Source of the DNA: Linum tenue
Lineage: Eukaryota > Streptophyta > Magnoliopsida > Malpighiales > Linaceae
Direction: 5' to 3'
Length of the DNA: 64,000 nt
Assembly: GCA_946122785.1 (NCBI GenBank)
Contig: CAMGYJ010000010.1
Location: 12,871,467-12,935,466 of the forward strand
Positions 43,570 through 56,053 of the stretch are shown here, in pieces (position 1 is the stretch's first letter; every line of letters begins with the position of its first letter). A program made the translations under genes and the position numbers. The notes below the pieces were generated by a model, which saw only the letters and a list, made by a program, of their open reading frames with translations, was not told the DNA's origin and did not search any database.

Positions 43570-44346
43570 TACGACCCTAGGGGGTTGTATGTTTATCAAA
43601 GTATGCAGCTCTTTCAACTCAACGGATTGAATATGATACCAAAAACAGAATGTTTTTGGTAGGATTTAGGATGGGTTTGAATGAAAAAGATAAATCCTCA
43701 CTTGGGGATAAGCTCGATCAGTTCGAAGGGTAGAATCACTACTCAAACAAGTGGGAATCGCTTGAAAGAGAAGTCTGCAAGCATAGGACGAATCCAAGAC
43801 CAAAAATCAAGCTCGCAAGCTTAATGGGGTTAACTCCTCGGAGTAACTTTCATTCAATAATTTTCTATCTAACTATTACAACGTAAATTGAAAGCTATTT
43901 AAAGACATTAAAAACCTAATACAAACCTAATAGAATTAGAAAACAATTAAGATAAAAGCCTACACTAAAAAGGATACAAAATTCGGATTAAACTATCTTT
44001 CGTTCAAGGCCTTCCAGAACTCCAATCCTTCATCCAATTCCTTCCCTTTGTATAAAAACATACCTAGTTTCATGCTATGGAAGCCACTTTGTTTGAATCA
44101 CATTCATGCTCCTCGAATTGAGCTCCAAAGTAGGCTTCACAAACAAGTTTCCAGACTTAACCATTTTCTGGCAGTTTTCCAGTTTTGAGGTACAACTTTG
44201 AGGCCTTGGAAAACAACCTTAATGACATCTTCTGGATCCAAAAAGCAAATCATTGGAAAGATGGCAACGGTATCTTCAAAACCAGCCCTTGAAATCCAAT
44301 TTTAGTTAGCCAATTGAGAGAACCCAGTCTCCAAAGTAGGCTACTT
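43570..44346 (-). repeat. Right (5') LTR, truncated
   Basis: Pairs with 40488-41346. Homology ends abruptly after GTAGGCTACTTG at about 44347, where unrelated sequence begins. Confidence 0.65.
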
Positions 44347-45246
44347 GAGCAATAAAGGCAATGTCGCGAACGTCTTAAAGATAGCGACATTGTCCGTGGC
44401 TCAGCTCCAGATCGGTAACGCTAACTTTTCATGTTCGGTTACTAATAATTTTAAAACGTTTAGTTCCTATCTTATTTACCAAATAGGTGGATTACCGTAT
44501 GGTTCCTATTCGTTGCCCACGAATCGATCTACGATCGAGAATCCCGATTCGGAAGAACTCAATTATCGCCGTTGCACTGATCGAAAAGGGAAAACAAATT
44601 ATCAGTGGAGCCAAATAATTTATCTCCATGTGTTCCCTTTCACAAGATGCTACCATCTGTTTCTTTTCTTTTGATTTTCTTTCCTCCCTTTTCCTTTCTC
44701 AACCGACCATGTATGACCTCTTTTCCCTTGTGTTTATTAATGGGATATATAGCTGTGGTGCATTAGGTTAATTCCATTATGAATATAAATAAGAGAAAGA
44801 CATAAGGCAATGAAAAGGAAGCATACAAGCTTTGGGAAGCGGATCAGGTCAGTAACCCTTATGGTGAGTAACCATTAGGAACCTGTCCACATCCGCATGA
44901 CATCAACATACCCTCTCTCCTGGAAAGCCTTTTATCTTTTCCCATTTAATCTTTAGCGGACGATTTCTATCTCGTTTTAAGTCAAAATTTAAAATTTTTT
45001 GCACAGATAAATCAGATTAAATGTGCTCTTTAAAATGATATTAACTTTGATATATTTTTAGTACAAAAAATTGAATAGTTTTTTACCAGTCATTACCATA
45101 TGGTATGCTCATATTTAATACCATATGGTAAGAAAGCGTACCATGATGGTATGAACATACCAATGGTAAGAAGGTTGAATACATGATAGTAGGAGTATAC
45201 TAACTATCATATACGCCTTTCATCATTGTTTACCACAAGTTACCAC
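44347..45246. other. Unassigned sequence
   Basis: Begins sharply at the LTR break. An open frame (44345-44674, 109 codons) has no family I recognise. 45100-45180 carries several ACCATATGGTA-like palindromic words. Confidence 0.4.
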
Positions 45247-45909
45247 CACTACAAAAAAGTGTGTCATTACTGACCAGAGATTTCCGTCGATAAAGGCCAA
45301 ATGTGGTCGCAAATGGGGTTTTTCGACGCCATAAGGCCGTCGCACGCCGTTCCAAATAAGAGCGTCACAAAAACTTTCTTCATGACGAGCCGTCGTAAAA
45401 GGTGTTTGACGGGTTGGGGTCATCTCTAATGCCTATTCAAATTAACGAACTACATAGTTTTGTTTTTGTGACGACAAAGAATCGTCACGAAAATTAATGA
45501 TCTCGTCAGTAATAAATTCTCATTGAAGAAGATTGACGATATTGTTCGTTTTTTTGACGAGACATAGTCGTCGCTATGATTAAAAAAGTCATCGGTAATA
45601 CTTTTTTTACGACGTTGTCTATTTAGGACGATACATATCTGTCTCTATAATTAATAAAGTCATCGGTAATATACCTTTTGGACGACATTTAATGGTATTT
45701 GGGACAATTGAACACCGTCACAAATATTATATTACGACGAACGAGGGATATCACAAATAAGGATTCCAATATTCGTAACATTGCTAAATCTTGTAAAAAA
45801 AAACTATTAGCAATGATATGTAGTTGTCACTAAATTATTTGGTTTGACGAAAAAATACAATTCGCGATGATATGTTTGCGAAAAAATACTATTGGATCTT
45901 GACATAGTG
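45247..45909. mobile_element. CACTA (En/Spm)-type transposon remnant
   Basis: CACTACAAAAAAGTG at 45247 is a classic CACTA end. It is followed by repeated GACGAC/CGTCAC/GTCGTC subterminal words typical of the superfamily. The other end may be CATAGTG at 45903-45909 (CACTATG reversed), but it does not match the left end well and no 3-bp duplication is seen. Confidence 0.55.
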
Positions 45910-45910
45910 T

Positions 45911-46159
45911 TTAATTAACTGCTTGCTCCACTTCTTCTTCTGTAAGTGAATAGTTGAATCCTGCTTCATTGAAACTTGCATATAACGCATCCAATTCTTG
46001 TTTAGGAAACTGAGAGAATGTTGTCCAAGGATCATTGATATGTTGGTGGAAGATTTTACTGATTTCATGAACAACCGATGGTGTGATTATCCTGAAAATG
46101 GAACAAGGAATTAGCAATAGACTAAGTAGGAACTCATTGAAGAAAAATAAAAGAACCAA
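45911..46159 (-). pseudogene. Possible CACTA transposase-related fragment
   Basis: Open for 82 codons. It contains Ser-Lys-Ile-Phe-His-Gln-His-Ile-Asn-Asp-Pro-Trp-Thr-Thr-Phe-Ser, which resembles the plant Ptta/En/Spm transposase wording around a Pro-Trp core. Its position next to the CACTA end supports this, but the match is short. Confidence 0.35.
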
Positions 46160-46388
46160 CGGACCTCCGAATTCACGGCCATGTCGTTTGCTAGAACTAA
46201 ACAGCGAGATTGGATAAAATCTTGCAAGGGCCTGCGTTTGAGAGTGATTTTTTTAGCAAGAGATTCTTCAAGCCGAAGCTAGACGTGGATGCTAGGGCAA
46301 GACTAATTCGATGGAATGAATGGAGGGTGTCATCAGTCCCACTGGATGCATCGCCGCTGGAGATGTTCGAGCCGGGGAAGAAGACGAA
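46160..46388. other. Sequence interrupted by the Ty3 complex (left side)
   Basis: A plus-strand frame runs from 46210 to the insertion point and continues for a few Lys/Gly-rich codons at 63450 if the complex is removed (stop at 63472-63474). I do not recognise the product. On the minus strand the right flank (63450-63500) reads like a plant 5' leader (AACCCTAAAATTTCAACCC). Either reading means the complex landed in a once-functional sequence. Confidence 0.35.
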
Positions 46389-46597
46389 TGTAAGGAATAG
46401 GGATCGTTGTTTATTCCAGCAAAAGGGAGGAGCAGAGTTTTACAGAGACGAGTACAAATGAATATCTATCTACAAGCTATTCTGGAAAACAATTCTGGGA
46501 AAATGACCAAAGATAGCTATTACACGACTCCTCTCTTCCTATTTATACTTCCTCCAGCTGTCATCCATTCACTCAGTGGTAGTCCTGGGTCATTACA
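46389..46597 (-). repeat. 3' LTR of the outer Ty3 element
   Basis: TGTAAGGAAT..GTCATTACA; differs from the right LTR at only a few bases by eye. Confidence 0.9.
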
Positions 46598-46609
46598 AAT
46601 CCTCCCCCG

Positions 46610-47386
46610 TAAAGACACAGCTTGTCCTCAAGCTGGAAAGGAAGGAAACTGAAGCCTGAATGAATGATAATCCTCCCAAGTGGCGTCGGCAGGAGACTGA
46701 TGAGTCCAATGAACCAGAATCTGCGTCACGGCGCGGTCTTCCTGCTGCACAAAACGGCGAGCAAGAACCTCTTCCGGCTGTAGCTTCAACGTCCCTTATT
46801 CATCAACCCCGGGGAGAGCAGACACAGCAGGAATGGTGGGTGAACAGCAGCGCTTCAACTGCGACACGTGGAAAATCGGATGAATCCTGGCGTCATCTGG
46901 CAGCCGCAATTTGTAGGCCACAGCCCCTACCCGAGACAACACCTGGTAAGGCCCGAAAAACCGAGGTCCCAGCTTGCAACCCTGCCTGCCAACCACCGAC
47001 CCCTGCCTAAAAGGCTGGAGGCGGAGATACACATGCTCTCCCACCCGAAAAGAACGGTCCGATCTCCGCTTGTCAACATATTGCTTCTGCCTGTTCTGGG
47101 CCACCGACAAGTTGTGACGCAGAAAAGTGACCAGCTGCTGTTGACGAGCGAAGCGATCCTCGACAGCCCCAACCGGCGAGGACTCCATGCCCGACATACC
47201 AAAGAAAGAAGGAGGGAACCCATAGAAGGCTTCGAATGGCGTGAGACGGATGCTGACCTGAAAATGAGTGTTATAACACCACTCGGCCAGAGTAATCCAA
47301 GCAGCCCAATCCTGCGGGCGATGAAAAGTCATACAGCGAAGAAAGTCCTCCAAACATCTGTTCACCCTCTCAGTCTAGCCGTCAGC
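46610..47386 (-). pseudogene. Outer Ty3 element: integrase C-terminus and chromodomain
   Basis: The reading frame restarts inside the integrase core just at the Thr-Glu-Arg-Val-Asn block that carries the third catalytic acid; a TAG stands where Gln is usual (about 47373). It continues through [21 protein letters not shown] and [10 protein letters not shown]. A TAA at 46796-46798 interrupts, then a chromodomain-like segment follows (Val-Leu-Ala-Arg-Arg, Val-His-Trp and Ala-Thr-Trp-Glu-Asp). The N-terminal integrase is missing. Confidence 0.85.
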
Positions 47387-47412
47387 GAAGAAAGTCCTCC
47401 AAACGTCAGTTC
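47334..47412. other. Deletion junction with templated filler
   Basis: The 22-bp block 47334-47355 (CAGCGAAGAAAGTCCTCC then AAAC) recurs at 47383-47404, right where outer-element sequence gives way to inner gag sequence at about 47413. A second copy of nearby sequence at a breakpoint is typical of end-joining repair with copying. Confidence 0.75.
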
Positions 47413-47961
47413 GCCCTTCTCTTTCCATGCTTGCTTCTTTTCATCCTCTATGCATTCTCTCCTTAGTGCAGCCTGTTTGATACTGGTTAGGTCCGTCATG
47501 TCTCCCGAAGATACTCCCGCCTTGATGTTTGGTCGAAGACCATCAAGGAATTGTTCAGCTAGCCTCCTCTCCCGATCTTCCTCGATATCAAACCATTCAG
47601 AGAGTTCAAAGAACCGCAAGTAGTAAGCCATGACCGTGTTATCTTCTTGCTTCAGGTTGTCAAACTCTCGCCTTTTCTGGTTTAGCCATTGACGAGGAAA
47701 GAAAGCATTTTTGAACAAGACCATGAACTCCTGATATGAGATGGTTGGTGGAAAGGTTACTCCAGCCTTTTGAGATTTCCACCAACGCAGCGCATGTCCT
47801 TTTAAAAGCATTATCAACGCCTCCAGTCTCTGCCTCTCGTTGTAACGGAGGTAGTCAAATTGTACGTCCGTCTCTCTAAGCCAGTCAACCGCTTCTTGGG
47901 GATCTGTCGACTCCCCTTTGAATTCGCGTAGACGGTTTTTCCACAATACTTCCATCGTCAC
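47413..47961 (-). pseudogene. Partial second gag of the inner chromovirus (residues 1-183)
   Basis: Identical start to the intact gag (ATG at 47961, corresponding to 55711). It stops being gag at the deletion junction, and the frame runs out 17 codons later in filler and outer-element sequence. Confidence 0.9.
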
Positions 47962-48303
47962 TCCCGTCCCTTGTGGATTCCCAGCTGGAGGTGTGTAGCT
48001 GTTATGCTCCGATTGGTCACTATGGAGGAGGAAAAATCAATTTTTAGTTCTCGCTTTAAAAGGTAGGTTTAAATAAAATTGTAGGAACTCTTTCCCATTT
48101 CATTCGAAAATACATAAATAACTTTTCAAAACGATGTAACTGACTCAGACTATGCACACATCATCATGTTTTAGTCTCAGTCCCCAGCTAGGCTAGTGCA
48201 AGTACGGGTATGGAGTACTTCTCCCTTGCTAAGGGTAGCTAGTCCTCAGGGGTGGAAGTAACATACCTATAATGCAGAAGGCTAACCAGGCTCTGATACC
48301 AGT

Positions 48304-51175
48304 TGTAACACCCCACCCTAAAACTCATGGGTCGAACCACTGGTTCGCCCGCACAGCAGAAAATACTAACGGGGTTTACGTATTAACTCATCATTCAACA
48401 CATATGTAACTTTCGTTTACTAAACATAACTCGAGGTGAACATATATATATTTCAAATCTAACACATTTATTAATATCCAATCTCATTTATTAAACATAC
48501 AACATCCAACTCATGACATCAAATCCAAACACTTGTTCGTTGAAACTCAAATCTCCATCTTACATACTTTGGTACAATCCATAAATCATAATAACTCAAT
48601 CGATCAAGTTCGATGCAATCAAATCCAACATAATACATGTTTATGATACTTGGTTTAAAACACAAAACATAGTTAAAACTCTCCTCCGACCAATCGTCCA
48701 CTACCTCATGATGGAGTAGCAGTTGCACAGCTCCAACGTCCAAGCTCGGTCCCTCTGCTACGGATCTGAACACAAAAGGGGAATGGGTCAGCTAACTAAT
48801 TTAGCTGAGTGTGTGGCGCTGTTCCCTCCTACACGGCGAAGTCTATGGATACGTTTTCCACATCAATCGATTAACCACCTAATCATGGCATCTAGGTTGA
48901 AGTCTCAACCTAATATAATTCTCAACCTAGCATCCAATATCCAAACAATGTGCAAGTGCATTGCATTTCCATTTTATTAATTTGGGCGCCAAGGTCACCA
49001 TACATCCACCCCCCGCTCGAGCCTCATCATCTCAATGGTTATATCAGAAACCACAATCATATCTCTCTGGCCACTGGCCTCATCGATCCTAATGATCGTC
49101 AGTAATGATATCAAATGGTTGGGGGTAAATGCAGGCCCTTTCTAAGTCTATGTGATTAATATGAACATCATATAAAATCATCATTCTCATCATAATCTCA
49201 ATATAATAATCATCCATCTCAATCGATCTTGGTGTAATTACCAAGTCTATGCCAAACGCTAATTTCTACATCTCATGCATACGATAAAATTATCATATCA
49301 TCCATCAAATTATCAAGTAGAAATTCATTCACAAACATTATCGTTATCATACATCCAACGTATAAGATGGACGGTTTAAATCCTCGTACATGGTTCGATA
49401 ACCATTTATTCGGTGAATCACCGAGTAATTCGAATGGCGGACCCGCCGTGGTAAAAACTCCGAGAAGAGGAATGAGTGCCACTACTCGTAGTACACTTCT
49501 TACAACCGTATTCCCAAAGAGTTTACCGAGTGAATTCCCAGGTAAGTAGACGAGTACCACGAAGGTCTCGATTAAAAACCACTAGCCTAGACAGAATTCT
49601 CCCATGGTAGCTGTCCATTATTCAAATTATTACGAATTCGTTCGTGGTTTAATGATTATCCCAAGTAGTCTTATTAGGAGCATTATTATATCGTAGTCGG
49701 AATTTCACATAACTCATGGCATGAAATCACGTCATCAATTATTGAAATAGTAACAACGTAGTCTCAAGGAATTCCACGACTCGTAGGGATCAATTACAAA
49801 ATCGTAAATTTCCAAATACTCGATTATGAATCATCCAATTCTATTCGAGTATCAAAATCATAATAACGACATTCTTCATTTTATCTTCGTTAAATCCTCA
49901 GCTATGTTTCAATATTAAACACATAGCACGTAGTAAAACACCGCCTATTCACCGCAGGGTCCACACACCTTATTTATGACGTAAATCTACTCTGCACAGC
50001 TGCTGTAAAAATTTCCAATACTCCTTGATAAAATTCTCCTCGTCTTTACGATCCTGTAGGCGAAAACGGTTCGTCGTTTGGACGTCAAACGAACAAATCA
50101 TGGCCAAAATACGAATTCTGTCAGTTCTGGAAGTAACAGGTACTGAATTTATAATTTTCTGGTCAACCAGAGAGTTGACCCTTCCTATGGAAAACGTCCG
50201 CCTAGGTCCTCAAACTTTTCGAATTGACAGAAACAGTACCTGATTTTCAGAAACTGACAGTTCTACGTGGCCAGCTTGCGAGGCTCGGTTATCCCTCGTC
50301 CGACGTCGAAAATTGATTCCGTCGAAACGTGCGTGCTCCTGGGATCGTCCTCTTCGTAACGGTACCAACCATTCACAGAATGGTTGAGGTCGGAGTTGAC
50401 GTCGTCGCCGTCACGGGATATCGACGAAACTCCGGTGAGGCTCCGACAAGGCTTCAACGACGCCTCTAGCTTCGTGGGGGACCTCCCCAGAACCTTATGG
50501 TGACCTCCCAAACCCAGAACACTCAACACTCTTACTGATCTCTCTCTCCCTATTTCCTTCCTTGTGTTGAGCTTCGGTTCTCACTATATATAGCATTCCG
50601 GTGGCGTCAGTTGTCGACAATATGGTTGTTGAATATTAACGTCGCCCAGCTCATGCATTGATTAATCAGTTAGAATTATTTGTACAGAAATAATACATGA
50701 GTGACGTGGTTGTCTTCGTTTCCAAGAGTTGACGACTATATAATTATATATGATGCTGGCGGCTATTATTGCAATGGAATGAATAGCCACAACATGGAGC
50801 TCCAGGCTTTGTCCCTTTCTTCATATGTAAATCCCGTTAGATAACATTCAATTAAACTTAAGAGGAATTTCATTGACACGAACACCTCTTAGTCTAATTG
50901 GTGGCGGTGATAGTTTAGTGACTTCAGGTCACTGGGTCGAATCTTGGCCCTGACTTTATTTTTATACTCTTTTCATGTTTGAGACGCGTTCGTATTTTCT
51001 CCCTCATTATAATTCTTTCATGCCATATTTATTCTCTCGATTTTTCACGTCTTTAATTGACGAGTACTCGTAGTTCTTCCAAACCGGTAGAATTCATTTC
51101 AACTATTGTTGGTGTTCTTTGTTCCAACGTCGAACCGGTTTGATGTGAGATTTAACCCAGATACGAGATGTTACA
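48304..51175 (-). repeat. Inner chromovirus LTR, left copy (2872 bp)
   Basis: TGTAACACCCC..GATGTTACA. A TATATATAG box lies at 50584-50593 (the minus-strand promoter). It differs from the right copy at about 16 positions by my reading (about 99.4% identical) with no indel. Confidence 0.95.
50894..50970 (+). repeat. tRNA-like sequence inside the inner LTR (also at 58644-58720)
   Basis: TAGTCTAATTGGTGG resembles a Pol III A-box and GGGTCGAATCTT a B-box about 40 bp later, within a tRNA-sized unit. It may be an old SINE or tRNA fragment that entered the LTR before the element amplified. Both LTR copies carry it. Confidence 0.4.
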
Positions 51176-51295
51176 ACTCTCCCCTCCTTAATTGGATTTC
51201 GTCCCCGAAATCAAATAGTATAATAAAAGTCTCTTCTGACTTTTTATTCATAAATTCGATACATTATCGACATTGTCGATTTAATACAACGAGCA

Positions 51296-54200
51296 TTAGT
51301 TGGGAGTCATATTCGAAGAATATACTTCGACTAACTCGGGGTATTTCTTCGTCATACTTTCTTCAGTCTCCCAAGTTGCCGCTTCTCCTTCGTGATTTCT
51401 CCAGATGACCTTAAGCATCGGGATGCGTTTGTTCCTTAGCACTCGTATCTGTTGGTCCACGATACTCACTGGCCTCTCTTCGTAAGTCAAATCAGGTTCC
51501 AGGATCACATCTTCTTGTTGTATGACATGAGAGGGATCCACATGATACTTCTTCAACATACTCACGTGAAAAACATTATGAATCTTCTCCAACTCAGTAG
51601 GTAACTCCAGTTTGTAAGCTACCGGCCCAATTTTGGCAATAATGTCATAGGGGCCGATGTAACGAGGTGCCAACTTCCCCTTCTTTCCAAACCACATTAA
51701 TCCCTTCCATGGTGATACCTTTAGAAACACCTTTTCTCCCACATCATAACTTACTTCACGAGCTCTCCCGTCGGCATAAAGTTTCTGGCGATCTTGAGCT
51801 ACTCGCAGTCTCTCTTTGATCACTTTGACCTTATCCGTAGTTTCTTGAATCATTTCCGGTCCGGAAAGAATTCGGGTGCCCTCTATATCCCAGCATAGAG
51901 GTGTTCGACACTTCCTGCCATAAAGAGCTTCAAAAGGAGCAGCCTGAATACTACTGTGGTATGAGTTATTGTAAGCAAACTCTACCATCGGTAGTAAATC
52001 GGTCCAAGTTCCTTCCACTTCCATCATGCAAGTTCGTAAAATTTCCTCTAGAGTTAGGATCGTTCTTTCCGATTGACCGTCTGTTTGGGGATGATATGCA
52101 GTTGAGAAGTTGAGTTTTGTCCCCATTGCTTCATGCAAGCTCTTCCAGAAGTGGGAGGTGAAACTAGGGTCTCTATCTGACACAATGGATAAAGGTACTC
52201 CATGTAACCGCACCACATGTGCTATGTAGATTCTCGCTAGTTCCTCCATGCTTGGCTTAAATCGAATTGGGATGAAGTGACTGACTTTTGTCATCCGATC
52301 TACAATTACCCAAACAGCATCTTTTCCACTCCTGGTGGGTGGAAATCCAGTCACAAAGTCCATTGTTATCTTCTCAAACTTCCATTCTGGTAAGGGCAGT
52401 GGTTGCAGGAGTCTAGCCGGGGCACGGTGTTCAGCTTTTGTCTTTTGGCATATAAGACATGATTGAACATACTCTGCAACTTCTCGTTTCATTCCGTGCC
52501 ACCAAAAGTGTGGTTTGATGGTATTATACATTTTTGTCATCCCCGGGTGCATGGCATACAGAGAGGAGTGTGCCTCCTCCAAGATGTCTCTTTTTAACTC
52601 CTTCACTTCGGGTACCCACATTCTTCCATTCATCTTGAGTATGCCATCTTCCACTACATACCCGTTTCCATTTCCTGCTTCAATATTCTCTCGTGCTTTT
52701 ATGCATTCTGGGTCTTCTAATTGCCCCATCCTGATTCGATCATGCAACATCGGTCGAATACTTAGATGTGAAACTAAGGTGGTGATATCTTCAACTTGCA
52801 TCTCCACACCCAGGGCCCTCATCTCCACTAGAGTTGTCAATCTTTCTCGTCGACTCAAAGCATCAGCAACAACATTCGCCTTACCAGGATGGTAATCGAT
52901 GGTGCAGTCATAGTCTTTGAGTAACTCTACCCATCGCCTTTGTCTACCATTCAGCTCTCTTTGATCCATGAGGTATTTCAGACTTTTGTGGTCGGTCATA
53001 ATTTTGAAGGTCTCACCATAAAGATAATGTCTCCATAATTTCAACGCAAACACCACAGCTGCTAATTCCAGATCATGAGTTGGGTAGTTCACTTCATGTG
53101 GCCTTAACTGTCTCGAGGCATAAGCAATTACTTTCCCATTTTGCATCAGCACACAACCCAAACCTTGATACGAAGCATCACTATAAACGACATACTCCCC
53201 TCCTTCTACTGGCAATGTCAGTATAGGGGCAGAAGTAAGCTTTCGTTTAAGTTCTTCGAAACTCTTCTGGCATTCTTCCGTCCAGACATATCGGGTTTCT
53301 TTCCTCAACAATTTTGTCAATGGTGAGGCTATTTTGGAGAAACCTTCCACAAATCGGCGATAGTAGCCTGCCAATCCCAGGAAGCTACGTAACTGTGGTA
53401 CGTCTTTGGGTGGAGACCAGTTTACTACTGCTTCAATCTTCTTGGGGTCAACTTCTACTCCTCTTCCCGATACCACGTGTCCCAAGAATAGAACTTCTTG
53501 GATCCAGAATTCACATTTTGAGAACTTGGCATACAACTTCTCTTCCCGTAGAGTCTGTAATACCAGCCGCAAATGCTCTACATGTTCTTCCTCACTCTTT
53601 GAATAAATGAGGATGTCGTCGATGAATACTATGACGAATTTGTCAAGGTATTCATGGAAAACTTTGTTCATGAGAGCCATGAATACTGCTGGAGCATTTG
53701 TGAGTCCAAATGGCATGACAAGAAATTCATAATGCCCATATCTTGTCCGAAAGGCAGTCAACGGTATTGTACTTTCTTCCACTTTTAGTTGATGATACCC
53801 AGATCTCAAGTCAATTTTGGAGAAGACTGAGGACCCTTGTAATTGATCGAAAAGATCGTCAATATGAGGTAACGGGTATCGATTCTTGACCGTTGCTTTG
53901 TTCAACCTTCTGTAGTCTATGCACATTCGCATAGAGCCATCTTTCTTCTTCACGAACAAGACTGGTGCTCCCCAAGGTGAAGTACTTGGTCGTATGAACC
54001 CTTTGTCTAACAGTTCTTGCAACTGTTCTTGGAGTTCTTTTAGTTCTACTGGCGCCATTCGGTATGGTGGAATTGAAATCGGAGCAGTACCAGGTACTAA
54101 CTCGATATTAAAATCCACCTCCCGTTCTATGGGGACTCCGGGGAGATCATCAGGAAATACATCCTGAAATTCATTTACGACCTTGACTTCCTCCAGCTTT

Positions 54201-55711
54201 TCCTCATTCTTTGTCTCCACTTGGACGAGGAATGCTTGACATCCTTCTCTCACCAAAGCGTATGCTTCCATCGCCGAGATCAAGCCCATTGGTTTGGACT
54301 CTCTCCTTCTTAAGCCTTGGAACATGATTTGTCTTCCAAGTCCGTCAAATAGACGTACCTCCTTCTTCTGGCAATCCAACACAGCTCCATGTCGAGATAA
54401 CCAGTCCATGCCAAGTATGACATCAAATTCGTTGAAAGGCAGGATGATTAATTCTGCCTCCAACTTTACTTCTTCTATCTTAATACAACAATTAGGCAGA
54501 ATTCGATCTACCCTTACTGAAGTACCCAGAGGTGTTCGTACACCTAGACTGGTACTCAGTTTTCCCGGCATAATAGGAAATTTTGATGCACACTTCTCCG
54601 ATATGAAGGAGTGCGAAGATCCAGTATCGAATAATGCATATAAATTCTGGCCCATAAAAGAGATCGTACCGGTGACCACATCTGGAGCGGTCTCAGCAGC
54701 ACCACGAGTAAGAGCAAAAACTCTGCCCTGTGATTGTGTCCCCGCTCCTTGTCCTCCTGTTTGGGACCCTTGTTTTCCCAGCGGGTAAGCATTTGCTCCA
54801 GTCCCTCTAAAGTTGTTGTTGCCACCTTGACTTCCTCTTCTTGCCCCGCTCCCAGACAGAGCTCTTGGTCCTTGTACAGATCCTACTGACTGCGTAGGTG
54901 CAGCACGACCGGAAGGACATTGATAACTCTTGTGTCCGGGTTGACCACAAGTGTAGCATACAATACCCATAGATTGGGACGCCATTCTGCACGCCCCCAT
55001 GTGCATCCTCCCGCAAACTTGGCAAGGCGGGTATCCGGCAGGTCCAGTGTTGGCACGTGTAGTTGAACGTGCAATGCCTTGCCCGCTGTAGGTTTGGTTT
55101 ATCCTTCGAGCCAGGTTATTTCCAGCTGATTGTGAAGGCTGGGTGTGTGCCTTCCTCTTTTCTCCCTTCTCTTTCCATGCTTGCTTCTTTTCATCCTCTA
55201 TGCATTCTCTCCTTAGTGCAGCCTGTTTGATACTGGTTAGGTCCGTCATGTCTCCCGAAGATACTCCCGCCTTGATGTTTGGCCGAAGACCATCAAGGAA
55301 TTGTTCAGCTAGCCTCCTCTCCCGATCTTCCTCGATATCAAACCATTCAGAGAGTTCAAAGAACCGCAAGTAGTAAGCCATGACCGTGTTATCTTCTTGC
55401 TTCAGGTTGTCAAACTCTCGCCTTTTCTGGTTTAGCCATTGACGAGGAAAGAAAGCATTTTTGAACAAGACCATGAACTCCTGATATGAGATGGTTGGTG
55501 GAAAGGTTACTCCAGCCTTTTGAGATTTCCACCAACGCAGCGCATGTCCTTTTAAAAGCATTATCAACGCCTCCAGTCTCTGCCTCTCGTTGTAACGGAG
55601 GTAGTCAAATTGTACGTCCGTCTCTCTAAGCCAGTCAACCGCTTCTTGGGGATCTGTCGACTCCCCTTTGAATTCGCGTAGACGGTTTTTCCACAATACT
55701 TCCATCGTCAC
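51296..55711 (-). CDS. Intact Ty3 gag-pol polyprotein, 1471 aa
   Basis: One uninterrupted frame. Retrotransposon gag domain about 20-180; CCHC knuckle C251-C254-H259-C264, with an extra Cys/His cluster at 229-240; retropepsin Asp-Thr-Gly-Ser at 361-364; reverse transcriptase about 540-730 with Phe-Ile-Asp-Asp at 695-698; RNase H with acids D844, E881, D906 and D949; integrase zinc finger H1047-H1054-C1084-C1087; integrase core D1117, D1178 and E1214 (the usual D,35,E spacing); then Gly-Pro-Tyr and a chromodomain-like tail (about 1410-1465, Val-Ile-Trp-Arg-Asn-His, Ala-Thr-Trp-Glu). All catalytic residues I can check are present, so this copy may still be competent or was so recently. Confidence 0.95.
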   Translation of the reverse strand: MTMEVLWKNRLREFKGESTDPQEAVDWLRETDVQFDYLRYNERQRLEALIMLLKGHALRWWKSQKAGVTFPPTISYQEFMVLFKNAFFPRQWLNQKRREFDNLKQEDNTVMAYYLRFFELSEWFDIEEDRERRLAEQFLDGLRPNIKAGVSSGDMTDLTSIKQAALRRECIEDEKKQAWKEKGEKRKAHTQPSQSAGNNLARRINQTYSGQGIARSTTRANTGPAGYPPCQVCGRMHMGACRMASQSMGIVCYTCGQPGHKSYQCPSGRAAPTQSVGSVQGPRALSGSGARRGSQGGNNNFRGTGANAYPLGKQGSQTGGQGAGTQSQGRVFALTRGAAETAPDVVTGTISFMGQNLYALFDTGSSHSFISEKCASKFPIMPGKLSTSLGVRTPLGTSVRVDRILPNCCIKIEEVKLEAELIILPFNEFDVILGMDWLSRHGAVLDCQKKEVRLFDGLGRQIMFQGLRRRESKPMGLISAMEAYALVREGCQAFLVQVETKNEEKLEEVKVVNEFQDVFPDDLPGVPIEREVDFNIELVPGTAPISIPPYRMAPVELKELQEQLQELLDKGFIRPSTSPWGAPVLFVKKKDGSMRMCIDYRRLNKATVKNRYPLPHIDDLFDQLQGSSVFSKIDLRSGYHQLKVEESTIPLTAFRTRYGHYEFLVMPFGLTNAPAVFMALMNKVFHEYLDKFVIVFIDDILIYSKSEEEHVEHLRLVLQTLREEKLYAKFSKCEFWIQEVLFLGHVVSGRGVEVDPKKIEAVVNWSPPKDVPQLRSFLGLAGYYRRFVEGFSKIASPLTKLLRKETRYVWTEECQKSFEELKRKLTSAPILTLPVEGGEYVVYSDASYQGLGCVLMQNGKVIAYASRQLRPHEVNYPTHDLELAAVVFALKLWRHYLYGETFKIMTDHKSLKYLMDQRELNGRQRRWVELLKDYDCTIDYHPGKANVVADALSRRERLTTLVEMRALGVEMQVEDITTLVSHLSIRPMLHDRIRMGQLEDPECIKARENIEAGNGNGYVVEDGILKMNGRMWVPEVKELKRDILEEAHSSLYAMHPGMTKMYNTIKPHFWWHGMKREVAEYVQSCLICQKTKAEHRAPARLLQPLPLPEWKFEKITMDFVTGFPPTRSGKDAVWVIVDRMTKVSHFIPIRFKPSMEELARIYIAHVVRLHGVPLSIVSDRDPSFTSHFWKSLHEAMGTKLNFSTAYHPQTDGQSERTILTLEEILRTCMMEVEGTWTDLLPMVEFAYNNSYHSSIQAAPFEALYGRKCRTPLCWDIEGTRILSGPEMIQETTDKVKVIKERLRVAQDRQKLYADGRAREVSYDVGEKVFLKVSPWKGLMWFGKKGKLAPRYIGPYDIIAKIGPVAYKLELPTELEKIHNVFHVSMLKKYHVDPSHVIQQEDVILEPDLTYEERPVSIVDQQIRVLRNKRIPMLKVIWRNHEGEAATWETEESMTKKYPELVEVYSSNMTPN

Positions 55712-56053
55712 TCCCGTCCCTTGTGGATTCCCAGCTGGAGGTGTGTAGCTGTTATGCTCCGATTGGTCACTATGGAGGAGGAAAAATCAATTTTTAGTTC
55801 TCGCTTTAAAAGGTAGGTTTAAATAAAATTGTAGGAACTCTTTCCCATTTCATTCGAAAATACATAAATAACTTTTCAAAACGATGTAACTGACTCAGAC
55901 TATGCACACATCATCATGTTTTAGTCTCAGTCCCCAGCTAGGCTAGTGCAAGTACGGGTATGGAGTACTTCTCCCTTGCTAAGGGTAGCTAGTCCTCAGG
56001 GGTGGAAGTAACATACCTATAATGCAGAAGGCTAACCAGGCTCTAATACCAGT

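Larger units (their letters stand above)
40488..44346 (-). mobile_element. Non-autonomous or deleted LTR retrotransposon with retropepsin remnant
   Basis: Minus-strand element with matching LTRs starting TACGACCCTAGGG at 40488 and 43570. The primer-binding site lies at 43552-43564 (TGGCATCAGAGCC on the element strand, close to the initiator tRNA-Met end). The right (5') LTR is cut at 44346. The internal region is only about 2 kb. It has a decayed retropepsin near 43430-43140 (Leu-Gly-Leu-Gln-Ser-Arg-Leu-His-Pro, Phe-Ser-Ile-Gly and Ile-Val-Leu-Gly-Lys-Pro), the same protease family as at 24798-25400, and a charged Lys/Glu-rich segment (43011-42628). There is no RT or integrase. Confidence 0.75.

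Noticed and set aside
44345..44674. 109-codon frame considered as an organelle-derived gene
   Set aside because: I could not match it to any plastid or mitochondrial gene; left unassigned.
46660..47623. Plus-strand frames across the junction region
   Set aside because: Antisense of the integrase and gag coding strands.
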